64,000 nucleotides of DNA. Origin: Sequoia sempervirens (Eukaryota > Streptophyta > Pinopsida > Cupressales > Cupressaceae). Positions within the stretch are counted from its first letter, which is position 1. Every line of letters starts with the position of its first letter. Of this stretch, positions 31,118 through 44,332 are shown in pieces. Position numbers and translations under genes: made by a program. The notes beneath the pieces were generated by a model that had not been told where the DNA came from, searched no databases, and was given only the letters and a program-made list of their open reading frames with translations. Location of the stretch: assembly GCA_007258455.2 (NCBI GenBank), contig VDFB02252616.1:119200552-119264551 (forward strand), in the 5' to 3' direction.

Positions 31118-33536
31118 GTAAAAGAAATAAACTAGTGCTAATGGTTGTGGGTGCCTACAACTTAACCTGTAACCGAATTGTCGCTAATACAGTATTACTG
31201 TATCAACTCAAAATTGATCAAAACTAACTGTAAGAGAGGGGGACCACCGCGTGCAAGGCCCTAGGCCACGAAGGGCCAAGATGTAGAAGGCTACCCTAAC
31301 TTACCTCAACTTAATGGGATGTTACGATATGCGGGGTGAGAGTGATGAGGACTATGAGGTTCTTCAACCACTCTTCAGACCTGAAATGCAAGATGGGGCT
31401 AGGTGAGCCAGTTTTTAGGTTCAACACTATGCCTCAGGAAGCTCTCTGCCTAATGACGAAAGATCGGTCCTTGGACGACAACGCAACGCACTAGCATCTC
31501 TAAAGTGCGTTAGAGTTCGTACGACCAGAAAACAACAGAGACAAGGTCAAACCTAAGAAAATGAGTAATGGACCAGCTAACTACCACTAAAGGGCCAAAA
31601 TAATGTGATGAAATAAAAAAATTACTCTCTAATGTGATAAAGAAAAAATGCAAGAGTAAAGGTGGCAAGAAGGATCTCACAAAGAAAATTGTTCACTAGC
31701 TAGCTCCTTGAAAGCACATTCACCTACATACACAAAGGAGAGGAAAATGTTGGGTGGTTGTATAGGGGTCTGCCTCAGTCAGACCCCTGTTTAGGTGTTT
31801 CCACCTCCACGGACAACCAAGAAAGCGAGATAAAGAAAGAACTATAATGAAGAGCACCAAGAACACTACAAAATAGTAAGTGTGCTAACTCAACCAAGTG
31901 ATAGAGGAGAGGAGAGGGAAGCTTACCACCTCCACCAAGAGCACTCAAGGTTGCTTGGGGGAGAAAATGAGAGTACTCGAGCCTTTACTGCAATGGTGTA
32001 TTCCCAAACTTTCTCTACCGAAGTGATGGAGTGAAGCTTTTGTTGCAATGAAGTGCTTGAAATGTTGCTAGAATGCTTGAGAGTGAGTGCAAGAGTATGA
32101 AGTTGAGTGTTTGAAGCTGTGAAGAAGATGACATGCTTGTTGAAGGAATGAATATGAAGGAGAGAGTGAAGAAAATAGTCCTATTTGGGTCGGTCGGCCG
32201 AAGGGGGTGTTACAACTTGACTCCCAATGAGAAGTGTAACACCTCTACAAGTTTAGCCATAGGAGTCTGCCAGGGATGTAAGTGCGCCATGCGGGCGTCC
32301 TCGATAGAAATTCCTCCACTGATGCTCAAAACAGGCACCAAGTGGGATGAAAGGAGTGGAATTAAGTGTAATTAAGCCTTTGAACTTGGTTTTCTAAGGT
32401 GGATAAAGGAAAAAAGGGGATTTGCACATGGGGTAAAAAATTTACTCCTATACACTAACAACTCAACTAATTCTAACCTCCAGAGTAGTACTAATCAACC
32501 AGATACATGCATTCTCATGAACATTCATTACTAACAATCAAAGTATGAGATTCTATTTTAACTTGCATGTAATTCATGAAGTAATGATAAATATAAAACA
32601 ACTACTAAACATAAATAAACAACGATAATTGAAGTTAAGAACAGTTACCTTGAGTGGCCTGCTCAATTGGCTATTCTCACTTAACTGAAACCAAATCTAA
32701 CTATCAGAATCTACGTATCCATGCAAAATTTAACTTCATTCGTTGCATATCATAAAAGATTACACAAAATCTTCTCACAGATTGTATTCAATGAAAATCA
32801 TTCTAAATAACCATCATTTCTTTTGATAACTAAAAACTAAAAAATAATTGATAACAAAATACTAAAATCAACTAACTTATCTAAGGACTCAACCATCGGC
32901 TATATACAAGCATGAATGAGTCTTATTCTAAGCAACAACTAACTACAATCATTAACTTCCACTCCTAAATTTCAAAGCATATAGTTAAGATTGAATTGTT
33001 CAAACTATAACTGAAAAGAAAGAAGATCCTAATAGAACTAAAACTTTGTGAAACAGATTTACATGTAAACCACACAAATAGTTATGCAAAATCCTATTAA
33101 AAAAAGAGTTCTTCTTCTCCAATGCTTTATTAAGTTATCATAATGATGCACATTCAACTCCATTAGTTGTCTTCATACAATAGTTATTACATTTAGTTTG
33201 ATTTGACACTTCCTTTTGTTGTTGGTTACAACTTCAGTTACTATAGGCTACAATTTCTCCTTGGTTGCAAAAATATTAATCTGTAAAACATGTGCACAAA
33301 GCTAACTATCATAATTAAACACATAATTACATCCACATTTCATGCATACTTACATATAAACCATGCAATACTATTATGTCATAATCATATTTCCATTACT
33401 ATGATTTAGGTCCACGGATGGATAATAAGTATGAAAAGATAGCAAAATATAGGAGTATTTTTTGAAGAGTATATCTAAAAAGTGTCTGAAAGTATGCATG
33501 AAAGACAAAAAAATAGGCTAATAACTGAACCCATCA
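31118..33536 (-). repeat. 3' LTR side of the Athila-like element, outer end not defined
   Basis: The inner edge is at 33536 (plus strand GAACCCATCA), next to a PPT. On the minus strand the LTR would start TGATGGGTTCAG. The outer edge is unknown: no second copy is in the window, and the gap at 31018 may cut it. The part before about 32450 differs in base composition and may be another element. A 9-bp stem hairpin (AGGGGTCTG / CAGACCCCT) lies at 31764-31788. No gene seen. Confidence 0.45.
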
Positions 33537-33548
33537 TTCCCCTCAACT
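33537..33548 (-). promoter_or_regulatory. Polypurine tract of the Athila-like element
   Basis: The minus strand reads GTTGAGGGGAA before the LTR start. It is preceded by TTGCTTGAGGACAAGCAAAAG, a type of sequence often found just before gypsy PPTs. Confidence 0.65.
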
Positions 33549-34703
33549 ACACTTTTGCTTGTCCTCAAGCAAAACACTAGGGGTATAGGTTATATTGCAA
33601 GGTAATCTTCCTCAATTCCATAACAACATCAACTCCATGGGTTTGTTTCAATTAAAAACCTTTGCAAGTTGCCTCATTCTGGTGTTCCCAATTCTCTCAC
33701 ATTCCTCACCTTTCTCCCCAGTCCAATATGGAACTGGATAGACTAGCATAGGTGGGTGAAATGTGAGTGGTACCCAGTAAATCCCTATGTCAACACCAAT
33801 TGTCATGTACCTGTGTACCCTTTCAAGCATGGCGGTGAAATTATACATGGAATGAGGCTCCTTTCTCTGTAATTTCAGGGTCAAGCTATTCCATCTACTC
33901 TGCATATAACTGTAGCATTGTTGAACCAAACCCATAGCTAATGTTTGCATTCTTTTGTAATTTGCAACTTCCTTAGTTTTATAATTTTCTTTCCTACACC
34001 TTATGATCCAGGAGTTTCAAACATTCATCTATAACTACATCAGGGTTTTTATATTCTTTCCTTATGGGGAGAGCAATTTATTTCTCCCTCTCCTCATATT
34101 CTTCCATTATTTCCCCCCTGAATTGTTCATTTCTATAATAAGATGCTAATTCCCTTACCTAGAGATACCCTACAAATATTAGAGGATTCCACTTTGTTTC
34201 ATCTGGCATCACATAGTTGTGTAAATAGTATTTACATAATTGGTCTTGCTCCTCTGGTGTAGTATCAACAAAAACATTAAGAAACTCAAAAATTATGCTC
34301 ATTCTAACTGTTTGTTTACTAATTAGCCTATTAAACTGAAAACTTAAAAATATTTCCTGCATAAATAATGCATACATCCTTGCTGGAGGTCTACACCTTA
34401 TGATCTGTGCATCTTTGTCTGCAACTTCTTCCAACCTAACTATTGATCTTCTTAACTCAATCTCTTTCTTTTCCAGCTCCTTAGCATGTTCTTCAATCAA
34501 GATTTCTTTTTCTTTCTTCCACTTTTCCTTTTCTTGTGCAAACTCATCAGTCACTCTCCATAACACATAACCAAGTGACAAGGTTGTATGGTGAATTGGG
34601 GTCCTTATAGGGGAAGGTCTCTGACCTGGTATTGTCAGTTCTCCATCCCCAGTCTTAGTTATGGCCAATTGTGCCAACAAATCAAGTTTAGTACCATGAT
34701 CAT
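33549..34703 (-). pseudogene. Athila-like element: env-like ORF, 3' part
   Basis: Two minus-strand frames (34159-34680 and 33648-33950). The first reads LDLLAQLAITKTGDGEL, then a charged coiled coil (EKEKWKKEKEILIEEHAKEL) and a helical tail ending WNPLIFVGYL. The second has no known motif. The frame continues upstream to GTKLD at the edge of the RT-less LTR insertion, and resumes beyond it at 49376 (EEKLQTY). Athila/Tat-lineage elements carry an extra ORF between pol and the 3' LTR, and its place here fits that. The function of such ORFs is unknown; calling it env-like is by position, since no transmembrane segment or signal peptide is evident. Confidence 0.55.
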
Positions 34704-35859
34704 TGTAATCAGGGATTTAATTATCAAGGTTAGGCAATATATCATGTAAACCAAATCCCAATAAACAATGAAGCACAAATAAGCATAAAGACATAAAACA
34801 TGGAACAATATTACCAAAAGTCTTCATACCACCATTGATTCACCTTCATTGCACTTCTCCATTTTGCTTGATATGAATAATTTCCCTCAGATTTTTGAGT
34901 ATGCAAATAGGCCTAATGACAATGACAAAGAAAAATATTGAAGATTCTAATTGACTATGGATGCACTTGACTTGATGTTGATAGACTTGATAGCAAGATA
35001 TCAAGATAGCTTGTAGATTCTCCAAGATGTCCAAGATGAAAGATTTCTAAGATGTCTAAGATTTTCTAGATGTCTCTAAGATGTCTAAGTTGAAGAAATG
35101 ACAATGATAGAGGTCTTTTATAGGAAAGACAATTTTGAATGAAGGGCTAAGATTGAAAGTTAATAATCAATGGCCAAGAATGAAAGATGTAGTGTGGACT
35201 AGGGTTAGGGAAAAATTAGGGCAAATGATAAGGATTAACGGTCAAAGATTAAATTATAAATAATTTAATTAAGGATGGAGGTTAATTGAGACATGGATAG
35301 ATAAAGACTTGATGTGGGAGATAAGATTGGCATAGACAAAGAGGTGATTGGAGATTAAATAATAATAAAATTATTTAATCTAGGTGGCCAATGAATAATT
35401 AAATAATTTAAAATAATTATTTAATTATAGAAAAACGTGACAAAGGGAATCTTTTGAATTAAATAATGATTAATTCAAAATCAAGAGAGTGGACCAAATT
35501 AAATAAATAAAATTTATTTGATTTATGAGAGAAGAGGCTAATGAATAATTAAATAATTAAAGTAATTATCTAATTATAGTAGAAAGTGGTATGAAAATTA
35601 AATAAATAAGAATTTATTTAATTTTAGAGAGAAAGGGACTTAATTAGTGACATAATTAAATAAATAAAATTTATTTAATTAATCAAGGAGGAATAAAGAT
35701 AGAAATGAATTAATTAAATAATTAAAATTATTTAATTAATAAAAGACTTATGACATTAGAAAATAATAAATAATTAAAATTATTTAATTATCAAAGATGA
35801 AAGGGGACATGATGGAGAATTTAGAAGTTGTAGGCCTATGACAATTTTTAGTGTCTACA
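34704..35859 (-). repeat. 3' LTR of the RT-less element
   Basis: Plus-strand ends TGTAATCAGGGATTTAATT and TTTTTAGTGTCTACA. About 1,156 bp. The distal 500 bp is a run of AT-rich inverted motifs. A PPT (plus-strand TGTTCCCCCTCTTTGATG, 35860-35877) follows directly. Confidence 0.93.
35220..35790. repeat. Array of AATTATTTAATT-type palindromic motifs in LTR
   Basis: More than a dozen near-palindromes of the type TTAAATAATTAAAATTATTTAA and AAATAAATAAAATTTATTT, spaced 30-60 bp, separated by short G-rich words. The partner LTR carries the same array at about 48930-49300, with indels. Confidence 0.85.
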
Positions 35860-38800
35860 TGTTCCCCCTCTTTGATGCAATGCAATTTATCGCATTATGT
35901 CAAAGAAATCAGTCAAAATATGCCTCGGTGCAAATAGGGTAGATGAAGGATGACAAGGAGGTGGTGGTATGCCCCCTTGAGAGGACATGTGGGTTCAAAG
36001 AACACGAGTGTGCTCTCGAAATGGATGAGAAGACTAGAGGATGAAGGATAGAAGAAATGTTAGCATGAAGGATATGGAAGTTAGTATAGAAGAATAACTT
36101 CAATATTTTTCCAAATACATAATAGGCCTTGCATTTAATCATCATTAGGTGGTAAAATATGACAAATGGATTAAAAAAACCATGGTATGACATAAACCAA
36201 GGTGTGCAAGGTCATCCATTTGTAAAATAGATAGTCACAAACAAGGAATGTCTTGATTCATACTAAGGGCCAAGTTTTCCTAGTCTTTTTGCCAAGAAAA
36301 TCCACAAATAACAGCCAAAGAAAAGAGTTATGAGACATCATTGCCCCTCTAAATCCTTCGTGGGACATCCTCGAGAGAGCTAGTAACGTGAATCAAAGAC
36401 AAATTGAAAAATATAAGACAAAACAAACTACAAGGTCAACAACCATTCTAAGTGTTTGCTAAAATATGATTGTTTGACGTTTAGTTGATTAGGTGATTAA
36501 TGGGTTGTTTGTTTGGTGAAGCCTGGTTTTAGGAGAGGAAACATGTTGTATAAGATGTCAAGTTTGGTTTCGATCATGTGACCACTTGTATAAGGAAAAT
36601 GAAGAAGTTTGATTAATGACAATGTCTAGCTTCAGGAAGGACACATCCTGAATAAGACATAAGTTTAACTGTTTAATGGTTTGATGGTTTGAATGTTTTG
36701 ATACTTTGTTTGGGTTTATTAAGTGACCTTGTTGATTTGCTTATCTTGTTGACGCATGAATTGTCTGATGTTTCGACGACTGTTTGTGTCTAATTTGAAA
36801 ATGTCAAATTTATTATGATTGACATGACAAACCCTAAAGGACCAACCTAGGTGGCCTCGGGTGCTCATCGACAAATGGCCTTGCCTACGTAACAATGTGC
36901 AAAGACCTCATAGTTCGACATGCCATGAATTTTTTTTATTTACAAAGGACCGAGTCATGATTTTATTTGACCAAACCTAAGAAGATTGACCTAATGCCTT
37001 GGGGGCACATTGATAGATGGCCTTGCCTACGTTTAGTCTCAGAGGCAACGTAGTTCGACAATGACATGGATTGACAAGACTAACTTTGTTTGTTTTTGGG
37101 ATTTTTGTAAGTTATTTGGGTGTTTTTGTGTTTTTGACACATTTTTATTTTTTTGTCTTTTTGAAGTTTTATGATTTTTTTGTCTTTTTGAATGAAAATG
37201 ACCTCTAATAGTAAGTGTAGGATCCAATGATGTAGGTCCGGTATTTTCCCCTAGTCAAGTATAAGACAAATTTATTAGGGGTGGAATGCGATAGGAATTA
37301 TGGAAGGTGAAAAGACACATAATGTCAAGCGTTATGATGGAAGACACAAAGATGATGGAGGAAATATTTGTTATGAATGAAGGGTGACTATAAGGATCGT
37401 GAAAAATTCATGTGAATGATGCCTACAAGCAAGCGGGCAAGCATGCACAAGAATCCAAGGAAAACTATGATCTTGCTCCTAGTCAAGCTAAAAACCAATT
37501 GATAGGTGATAATGATGATGATGACGATGATGATGTTGTTTGACGTGGGAAGGACACATCCCGAAACAACATGAGGATGATGATAATGTGACTAAAGGAT
37601 CAAGGTTTGTAGCAAGGCTAGCAACAAAGCCAAGGAATGTTTTAGATGAGGTGCTAGGATGCATAGCAAGATTGTATGGATTAGGCTGATTATATTTGGA
37701 ATGACTAACCTTAGGACTAGATAGGATTATGGAGGGGACTTGGATAAGGGGATTATAATCCTTAAACCAATGACAAGGGAAAACCAAGACATGCAATAGG
37801 TATGAAAGGATGATGGGTGGATTTTGGTAAAAGATAGGAGACATGAGGATTATTGGCTAGAAGAATTATCATATGGTCTCCAAGGACTATGTCGCATAAG
37901 GATAATTTGTTTTCTTCGAGGTATGGGTTTGGATAATGCTATGAAGGAAATGACATGATGTTTCATTAATAGAGTATGACCAAATGATAGACATGTCAAA
38001 TTTTTTCCTAAAGCATGATTTATGTTTTTAATTTAGTCCTTATCAAGATCAAAGTAGGTGGGAAAATGAATGGGAATGATATAGATTAAATGGATAGATG
38101 AAAAATTTCATGAGAAAGGTATGGGAGATGAGACAACTTGCCCCTAAGTGTAATGGTCCACATAGATAATTGCTCTTACACATGACACTTGTTTGCTAGG
38201 TTTTCATCACGGTACTTATCCAAAGCACCATAAGAATGGTTTTCACTATTGGACGATTTTTTTTTCTTTACTATTTTTTTTTCTTTTTTTCTTTTTGATG
38301 TCACTAAGACGCCTATTTGCTAGGTTTTCATCAAGGTGACAATTTTTTTGTATTTTTCTTGATGATCACTTTGATGGTGTTGATGTAGATGTCGGTGTCA
38401 TGATATGCCAATAGTAACCTTTACAGAGTAGTTGTCTTTTCAGGATCTTAGCACTTGCATACAGCTGATTGATGTCATTGTGATCCTTTCTAATATTTGA
38501 GTTAGCCTTATTGAAATATCCCCATCGTGATAGAGTTCTATGAGAGTCCTTATGATAAAGAGTTGTTACCAAGATGCGATGGGTTTGTGATGTGGTATTT
38601 TCAAACTTTAGGTGAGATGTAGGATTATGATGGATGATGGTAGGTATGGATGGACTATTTGGAATTTTGGATGTAAGAATTTTTATTTTCCAAACTTGGG
38701 GTGGTGAATGATGGAGTTTGGAATTTTGATTGGGATAGTGTTTGGAACCATGAATTTTATATGCCTTCCGTGATGGCCATTTTGAAGGAGGTGGACATTT

Positions 38801-39208
38801 ATTATATGTAGGAGACCTCTTTTTTTGTGGCTCCACTTTTGGATTGGATATTGGCATTGAACTCTTTTCTATACTTGATCCATTTTTCTTTGGAATCCAT
38901 TTTAACTTCATTTTTCCACTTGGATATTTGTATTCAATGGCCTTTGGTATTTGATTTTGGACTTTAGGCCTGTAAGAATTTTTCTTTTTTTAGTTCCAAT
39001 TGATGGGTTTATTTATGTTGGAATGATGGTTTATGATGTGGATGAAAGGAGTGTTCGCAATAACCTTATGATAAGGACTACTCATGGCACCCATTTTGAT
39101 GTTTGTATTGGATAAAGTGTCCCCTAATATCATGGAGGTATCACTAACATCATTTTATTTTCTGATTGAAGAATAACCAAGACCTTGATGTCTAGGATTT
39201 TCATAAAA
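35860..39208 (-). other. Internal 3' half of the RT-less element
   Basis: No retroelement enzyme is recognisable. Notable content: a diverged direct repeat containing TGGCCTTGCCTACGT (near 36880 and 37019) with shared GTAGTTCGACA / ATAGTTCGACA words, and a repeated TTGCTAGGTTTTCATCA(C/A)GGT (near 38191 and 38309). A 181-residue minus-strand frame (38366-38911) is Pro/Ser/Lys/His-rich without a known domain. Confidence 0.6.
38366..38911 (-). CDS. Unrecognised basic, proline-rich ORF of the RT-less element
   Basis: 181 residues, rich in Lys, Pro, Ser, His and Asn (KKRSPTYNKCPPPSKWPSRK, then many SKIPNSPSIP-type segments). No membrane segment, zinc motif or enzyme motif. Long enough to be noticeable in AT-rich DNA, and on the element's sense strand, but composition bias alone could explain it. 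Confidence 0.3.
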   Translation of the reverse strand: MKLKWIPKKNGSSIEKSSMPISNPKVEPQKKRSPTYNKCPPPSKWPSRKAYKIHGSKHYPNQNSKLHHSPPQVWKIKILTSKIPNSPSIPTIIHHNPTSHLKFENTTSQTHRILVTTLYHKDSHRTLSRWGYFNKANSNIRKDHNDINQLYASAKILKRQLLCKGYYWHIMTPTSTSTPSK

Positions 39209-39209
39209 C

Positions 39210-39911
39210 TGATGAGGGCACAACCTGAGACTTAGAAAATAACTCACAAACAAGAGAATAATTTTATTATTCAGAAAATGTAGCTTCTTACATGTAGAGG
39301 ATCTTAAATCCCCAAGTTCTACAACACATGCAAGTTACAGAAAGCTATAGAATCACCCTTTCACAATATGTGAGCTTGTCCCCAAAAAGTTACCCAAAAA
39401 TTAGAAACCCGCCTATAAATAGAGCTCCTCTTTAGTTTGAGCCAAAACAACATTCAAATTTGAGTTTAGGTGGTTTGGCGCCGAAAAATTACAACTTGAA
39501 GTTCAAATTTCAAAAGAACATTTGCAATTGTATCTTCTAGAAAGTGCGCCAACTTCCCGGGGCGATAACTTTTGATCTGGAACTCCGATTCGCAAACCGT
39601 TTGAACTGTTGGAAAGGTCTCAAAGTCAATAACTTGCTCAAAATATGCTACGCCGATTTTGGCAAGTTTTGGGGCCATTCCGGGAACTCTAAGTGCCTCA
39701 AATCTAACTTGGAAAATTTTTAGGTGCAAATCTGGGAAACTAAAACTGCAATATCTTTCAACCCAGGAATAGAAAATAAAAACCATAAATTAGGAATTTC
39801 ATTATGACAAAAAGGGTATCCAAAATGTAAAACATCTAAAAATTGAGAAACTTGAAATTTAACTATTTTTGGGTGATGCAAGATTTCCCTTACACCACCG
39901 GATGCTCTGCA
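39210..39911 (-). repeat. Chromovirus 3' LTR
   Basis: Plus strand from TGATGAGGGCACAACC to CGGATGCTCTGCA, 702 bp. Read on the minus strand it starts TGCAGAGCATCCGG. The pair differs by scattered substitutions (for example GGGGCGATAAC versus GAGGCCATAAC), so insertion is not recent. Confidence 0.92.
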
Positions 39912-39939
39912 TCGCATTACTCCAGTAATTTGAGAAGTG

Positions 39940-41245
39940 ACCAATCACGCCTCGATGGTTGAGGAAAACCAACCGTAACCGCTGCCTTAGATAGCTAGGA
40001 TGAATCTTCCACAGGCCTTCCTCTCCATTTCACCAGATATTCTTCATACTGCCTATTTCTGGTACTCCTTCCCACACGACTATCCAAGATTGCTTCAATC
40101 TCCTCCCTTTTTGAAGTAGGTGCTGGAATGCCATACTGCCCTATTTTGGTGCTTCTCTATTCCACCTTCATGATACTCTGTCAAATCTGAAATGTTGAAC
40201 ACAGGGAAATGTTGATTCCATCGTGCAACTCTACCTCATATGCATTCCCTGAATCATGCTTCTTCAAAATCTTACAGAACCGGAATTTCTTCATCTTCAA
40301 TTTGTTATAGGTTCCTTACGGGAAACCTTTCTTTCCTCAAGTGGACCATTACTTCATCGCCTTGAAATTCCTTATTCCTCCTTTCTCTCGATCTGCTAGC
40401 CTTATATTGCATATTCATCTTATTAATGTGTTCTTGTACCTTCTCATATATATTCTTGATGTGCTCAAAAATCTTCGACTTCAACACTTATTTTCTTCTC
40501 TTGGTCCATCTTCCTCAACTCGAGCTATTCTGGGGCTACTCCATACACAATTTGGAATGGTGATCTCACCAGTGCTTCGTTGACAGAATTGTTGTAAGAA
40601 AATTTTGCCTGGGGTAAGATCAAGTCCCATCCCTTGGGTTTATCTCCTACCAAACATCTTAGTAGGTTACCTAGAATCTCGTTAACAACCCTATCTACCC
40701 ATATGTTTTGATGGTGTGAAGAACTAAACTTCAACTCGCTCTTCGCTTCTTCCACAAGGTCCTCCAAAAGTACCCACAAATCCCACGATCTAAAACAATA
40801 CTCTTTTGGCAGACCATGTAGCCTCACCACCTCTTTGAAGAACAAGTCAACAATGTGGGCATCATGGGTCTTCTGACATGGAATGAAATGTGCCATCTTC
40901 AAAACCTATCAACCACCACAAAGACTGAATCATTCCCTCATTGTGTCCTTGGCAAACCAAGAACAAAGTCCATACTTATATCCTCCCATGGCCTCTCTGG
41001 TACAGGTAAGGGCTGATATAAGCCTGAATTCTGGCTCACTCCTTTAGCCATCTAACATACCCTCAGCTTTGTACAAACTTCTTCACATCTTGTGAAAACT
41101 GAGGCCAATAATAATGCTCACTGATAATGGCAATGGTCTTATCCCAACCAAAATGTCCTACCATTCCTCCACTATGCTTCTCCTTTATTAGGTTCTCCCT
41201 CATGGAACTCCTCAGGATACACAATTGACTTCCCTTAAATAACAT
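39940..41245 (-). pseudogene. Chromovirus integrase and chromodomain
   Basis: 41063-41245 has the H2C2 zinc region (GHFGWDKTIAIISEHYYWPQ). The first Asp block ([11 protein letters not shown]) lies near 40970. 40525-40902 follows (FKEVVRLHGLPKE), but a frame change removes the second Asp and the Glu motif reads WVDRVVN. 40305-40487 is the C-terminal region. Near 40010-40110 a chromodomain is seen (EAILDSRVGRSTRNRQYEEY, then LVKWRGRP). Multiple stops. The chromodomain would direct insertion to histone-marked chromatin. Confidence 0.88.
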
Positions 41246-42653
41246 GCCATCCTAGATTATGAAATCCACCTTTGTCCCGCCCACGTAATGTGTTCCTTGC
41301 AAGCTTTCCAAGCCTCTCAAAATCAGGATCTTCACAGACAGTTGTCTTAAGTTCATTGAACCCAACCACTTCAATCTGCATCTTTGTCATCAATGTATGC
41401 CTCCTACTTAAGGCATCTACAACCCTATTTGACTTCCCAATTCTATGTTTCAAAATAAAGGTATAACTCTGCAAAAACTCTACCCATTTCATATGCCTCT
41501 GATTTAATTTTCCCTGACTATTTAGGTACTGCAAGGCCTGATGATCAGTATATAGAACAAATTCCTTCGGCAATAAATAATGTCTCTATTTATTTAATGC
41601 TTGAACTATTGCATAAAATTCCTGATCATATACAAAATACTTTCTCTTGGGATCATTTAACTTTTCACTGAAATTGGCGATGGGCTTACCTTCTTGGCTC
41701 AACAACTCTCTAATGGCACAACCACTGGCATCACAATCCACCTAAAATGCCTTGTTGAAATCTGGGAGGGCTAGAATAGGTTGCTCTATTACCTTCTGCT
41801 TCAACAATTCAACACTCTTTGCCACTCTAGTGCTCCACTTGAATTCTTTTCTATCCCCTCTCATTGTTTCAGTCAGGGGTCCACAAATACTACTGAAGTT
41901 TCTAATGAACTTTCTATAAAAACTAGCCAAACAATGGAAATATCTCTCCTCGGTAGCAGTTCTTGGGGTAGGCCATTCCAGAATAGCCTTCACCTTCTCT
42001 GGGTCCATCTTGAGACCTTCTGCTGAGACAACCAACCCCAAGTACACTAACTCCCTCTTCACAAAACTGCACTTCAGATTAATCAACATTTTCTCTTCTC
42101 TTAACGTCTCAAAGGCTCTCCGAATATGCATAAGATGCTCATCCAACGTCTTACTGAAAATTAAAATATCATCTAAATACACAATAACAAAACTTCCTAG
42201 AAATTCTCTTAGTACCTTGTTCATGAGCCGCATGAATGTGCTCAGTGCATTGGTTAGCCTAAAAGGCATGACTAACCACTCATACAGGCCCTCTTTGGTC
42301 TTGAAGGTAGTCTTCCATTTATCTCCCTTTCGAATCTAGATCTGGTGATATCCACTCTTTAGATCAATCTTTGTGAAGTACTGAGCTCCACTCAAATAGT
42401 CCAATAGGTCATCCATCCTTGGCAGGGGAAATTTGTACTTGATTGTTATCTTGTTTATGGCTCGGGAATCTGTACACATCCTCCACTCCCCATCCTTCTT
42501 TGGTGCTAGTACTGCAGGTACTGCACATGGACTCAAACTCTCTCGTATCAAACCCTTTCTCAACAACTCTTGAACTTGTTTGTTCAACTCCTCATTTTTT
42601 GCTAGAGTCATTCTATGAGCTGCCTTATTTGGAAAACTGGCTCTAGGAATCAA
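41235..42653 (-). pseudogene. Chromovirus reverse transcriptase and RNase H
   Basis: One frame with only three stops (near 42336, 41740 and 41580). RT blocks: [49 protein letters not shown] and the catalytic FVIVYLDDILIFSK (near 42170). RNase H: VDCDASGCAIRELLSQEGKP, LYTDHQALQYLNSQGKLNQR and RVVDALSRRH. The catalytic YLDD and the RNase H Asp are intact. The first stop replaces the residue before IRKGDKWKTTF. Confidence 0.93.
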
Positions 42654-42783
42654 GTCAATTTAATGATTGATCTTCCTTATTGGTGGTAAACCCTCAAGTA
42701 TATTATCAGAAACAATATCCTGAAACTCATCCAACATCCCATAAACTTCTTCTGAAACCTTCTCACTATCCTCCTTACTCACT

Positions 42784-43311
42784 TTAGGAATCAATGCATA
42801 ACACACGCTCATGCTTCATACCTTCTAAATTTTTTCTTCCATCTACATAACAAATTCTAGCACTACTGCATAAATTTTCTTCGGTCTCCTTCAAGGGTTT
42901 CAACTTGTGACGAACCCCATCCTTTGTCAAGGAATAAGTGTTTGCATGGCCATCATGTATAGCTTGCCTATTGAACCGCCACAACCTCCCCAACAACATG
43001 TGACATGCATCCATGGGGATGATATCATAGAGTACCTCATCATGGTAGCTCCCGATCTCGAACTTTACTAGGCACTACTCGTTGACCAAAACTTTGTGGT
43101 CTTTCTGCAACCAAGCAATTCAATATGAATGTAGGTGCCTTTCCCTCTTCAGCTTCAACTTTGTGACCATCTCTTCTGACACCAGATTATCGGTGCTCCC
43201 ACCGTCAATAATGACATCGCAACATTTTCCTTCACAGTTGTACCTTGTATGAAACAAATTCTTCCTCTGTTCTGGTTCTTTTTCCTCAGTCACCATGGCT
43301 CTCCTAATCAC
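42784..43311 (-). pseudogene. Chromovirus protease and linker
   Basis: 43120-43311 carries CDVIIDGGSTDNLVSEEMV; the usual D-S-G-S/A is D-G-G-S here, as in many plant gypsy elements. 42784-43014 continues with MDACHMLLGRLWRFNRQAIHDG, a motif typical between gypsy protease and RT. A frameshift or stop lies between the two. Confidence 0.88.
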
Positions 43312-43360
43312 TAGGGCTTATCCCCTTTCAACATCATCTGAATGTTCAAATTGGGCCTCC

Positions 43361-44332
43361 TCATCTGCATGCGCAACGCTTCCATGACCTTTTGCCTTTT
43401 GTCTGCCCTTCCTTGGTGTTGTGGACATTCATAGGCTCAATGCCCTTCTTCACCACACTGGAAACACATTCCTTTGAAACCACCTCTTCTAGATCCTTGT
43501 CCATATCTCCCTTGTCCTCTACCTCACCACTGTTTTGATCACGAGGGTGGTAGAAGTTGTCATTCCTTTGGCTTCGGCTGGTACCCACATCTTCACTTTT
43601 CTTTTCATCATCATTTCGGCTTCCTGAAGGTCTTCCATTGCCCCTCCCACTTTGACCTCCTCGTCCTTTTTGCTTGCCATCAAATCTTTTGTTCAACTTC
43701 TCTTCCACCTTCAGAGTAAACTGATACACATCTTCAATGGTGGTCATTCTGACTAGGCTTATCTCCTCCTAAATGCTCGGTCGTAACCCATTAAGATATC
43801 GGGCTGCCTTCTCCTTATTGGCCTCTATGTGGCCCATTCTGATGATTATCTTGTGAAAATATTTAGTATATTCTTTCACAGATCTGCTTCCTTGTTTCAA
43901 CCCTTGCAATTTCTTCAACAGATCTAACTCGTAGTCCACTGGTATGAACTGCTTCTTCAGTTTCTCTACCATGTGATCCCATTTGGTGATATTTCCTTTT
44001 CCTCTTTGATTTCTTTCTAACTGGACCTCTTTCCACCAAATACTAGCATGGCCCTTTAGCTTCATTTTCACAAACTTAACCTGATTTGGGTCCTCTATTT
44101 CCTCATACTCAAAATATTCTTCTAGCTCGTTGATCCAGTCGATCAACTCTTTTGGGTTCAGACTTCCGGAATAACTGGGGACTTCTGCTCTGGGTCTTTT
44201 CCCAATCTTTGAAATGACCCTTATTAGCCGCATTTGGTCTTGATCAATTGCTTCTTCTTCCTCTTCTACATTTGAACCTTCTTCCTCTCCTTCATCCTCA
44301 CTTTCCTCCCTCAGGTTTAACCCTCTTCTCAA
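43361..44332 (-). pseudogene. Chromovirus Gag
   Basis: 43769-44332 is the capsid part: an acidic start (EESEDEGEEEGSNVEEEEEA), then YSGSLNPKELIDWINELEEY, GHASIWWKEVQLERNQ and FIPVDYELDLLKKLQGLKQG, the retrotransposon Gag fold. 43361-43747 is the Gly/Arg/Ser-rich nucleocapsid part (GKQKGRGGQSGRGNGRPSGS). The zinc knuckle CFQCGEEGH..AYEC follows in a shifted frame near 43440 with a stop after its His. Product: the particle protein. Confidence 0.9.

Noticed and set aside
31764..31788. Hairpin as a rho-independent terminator
   Set aside because: Eukaryotic context, no T-run after the stem.
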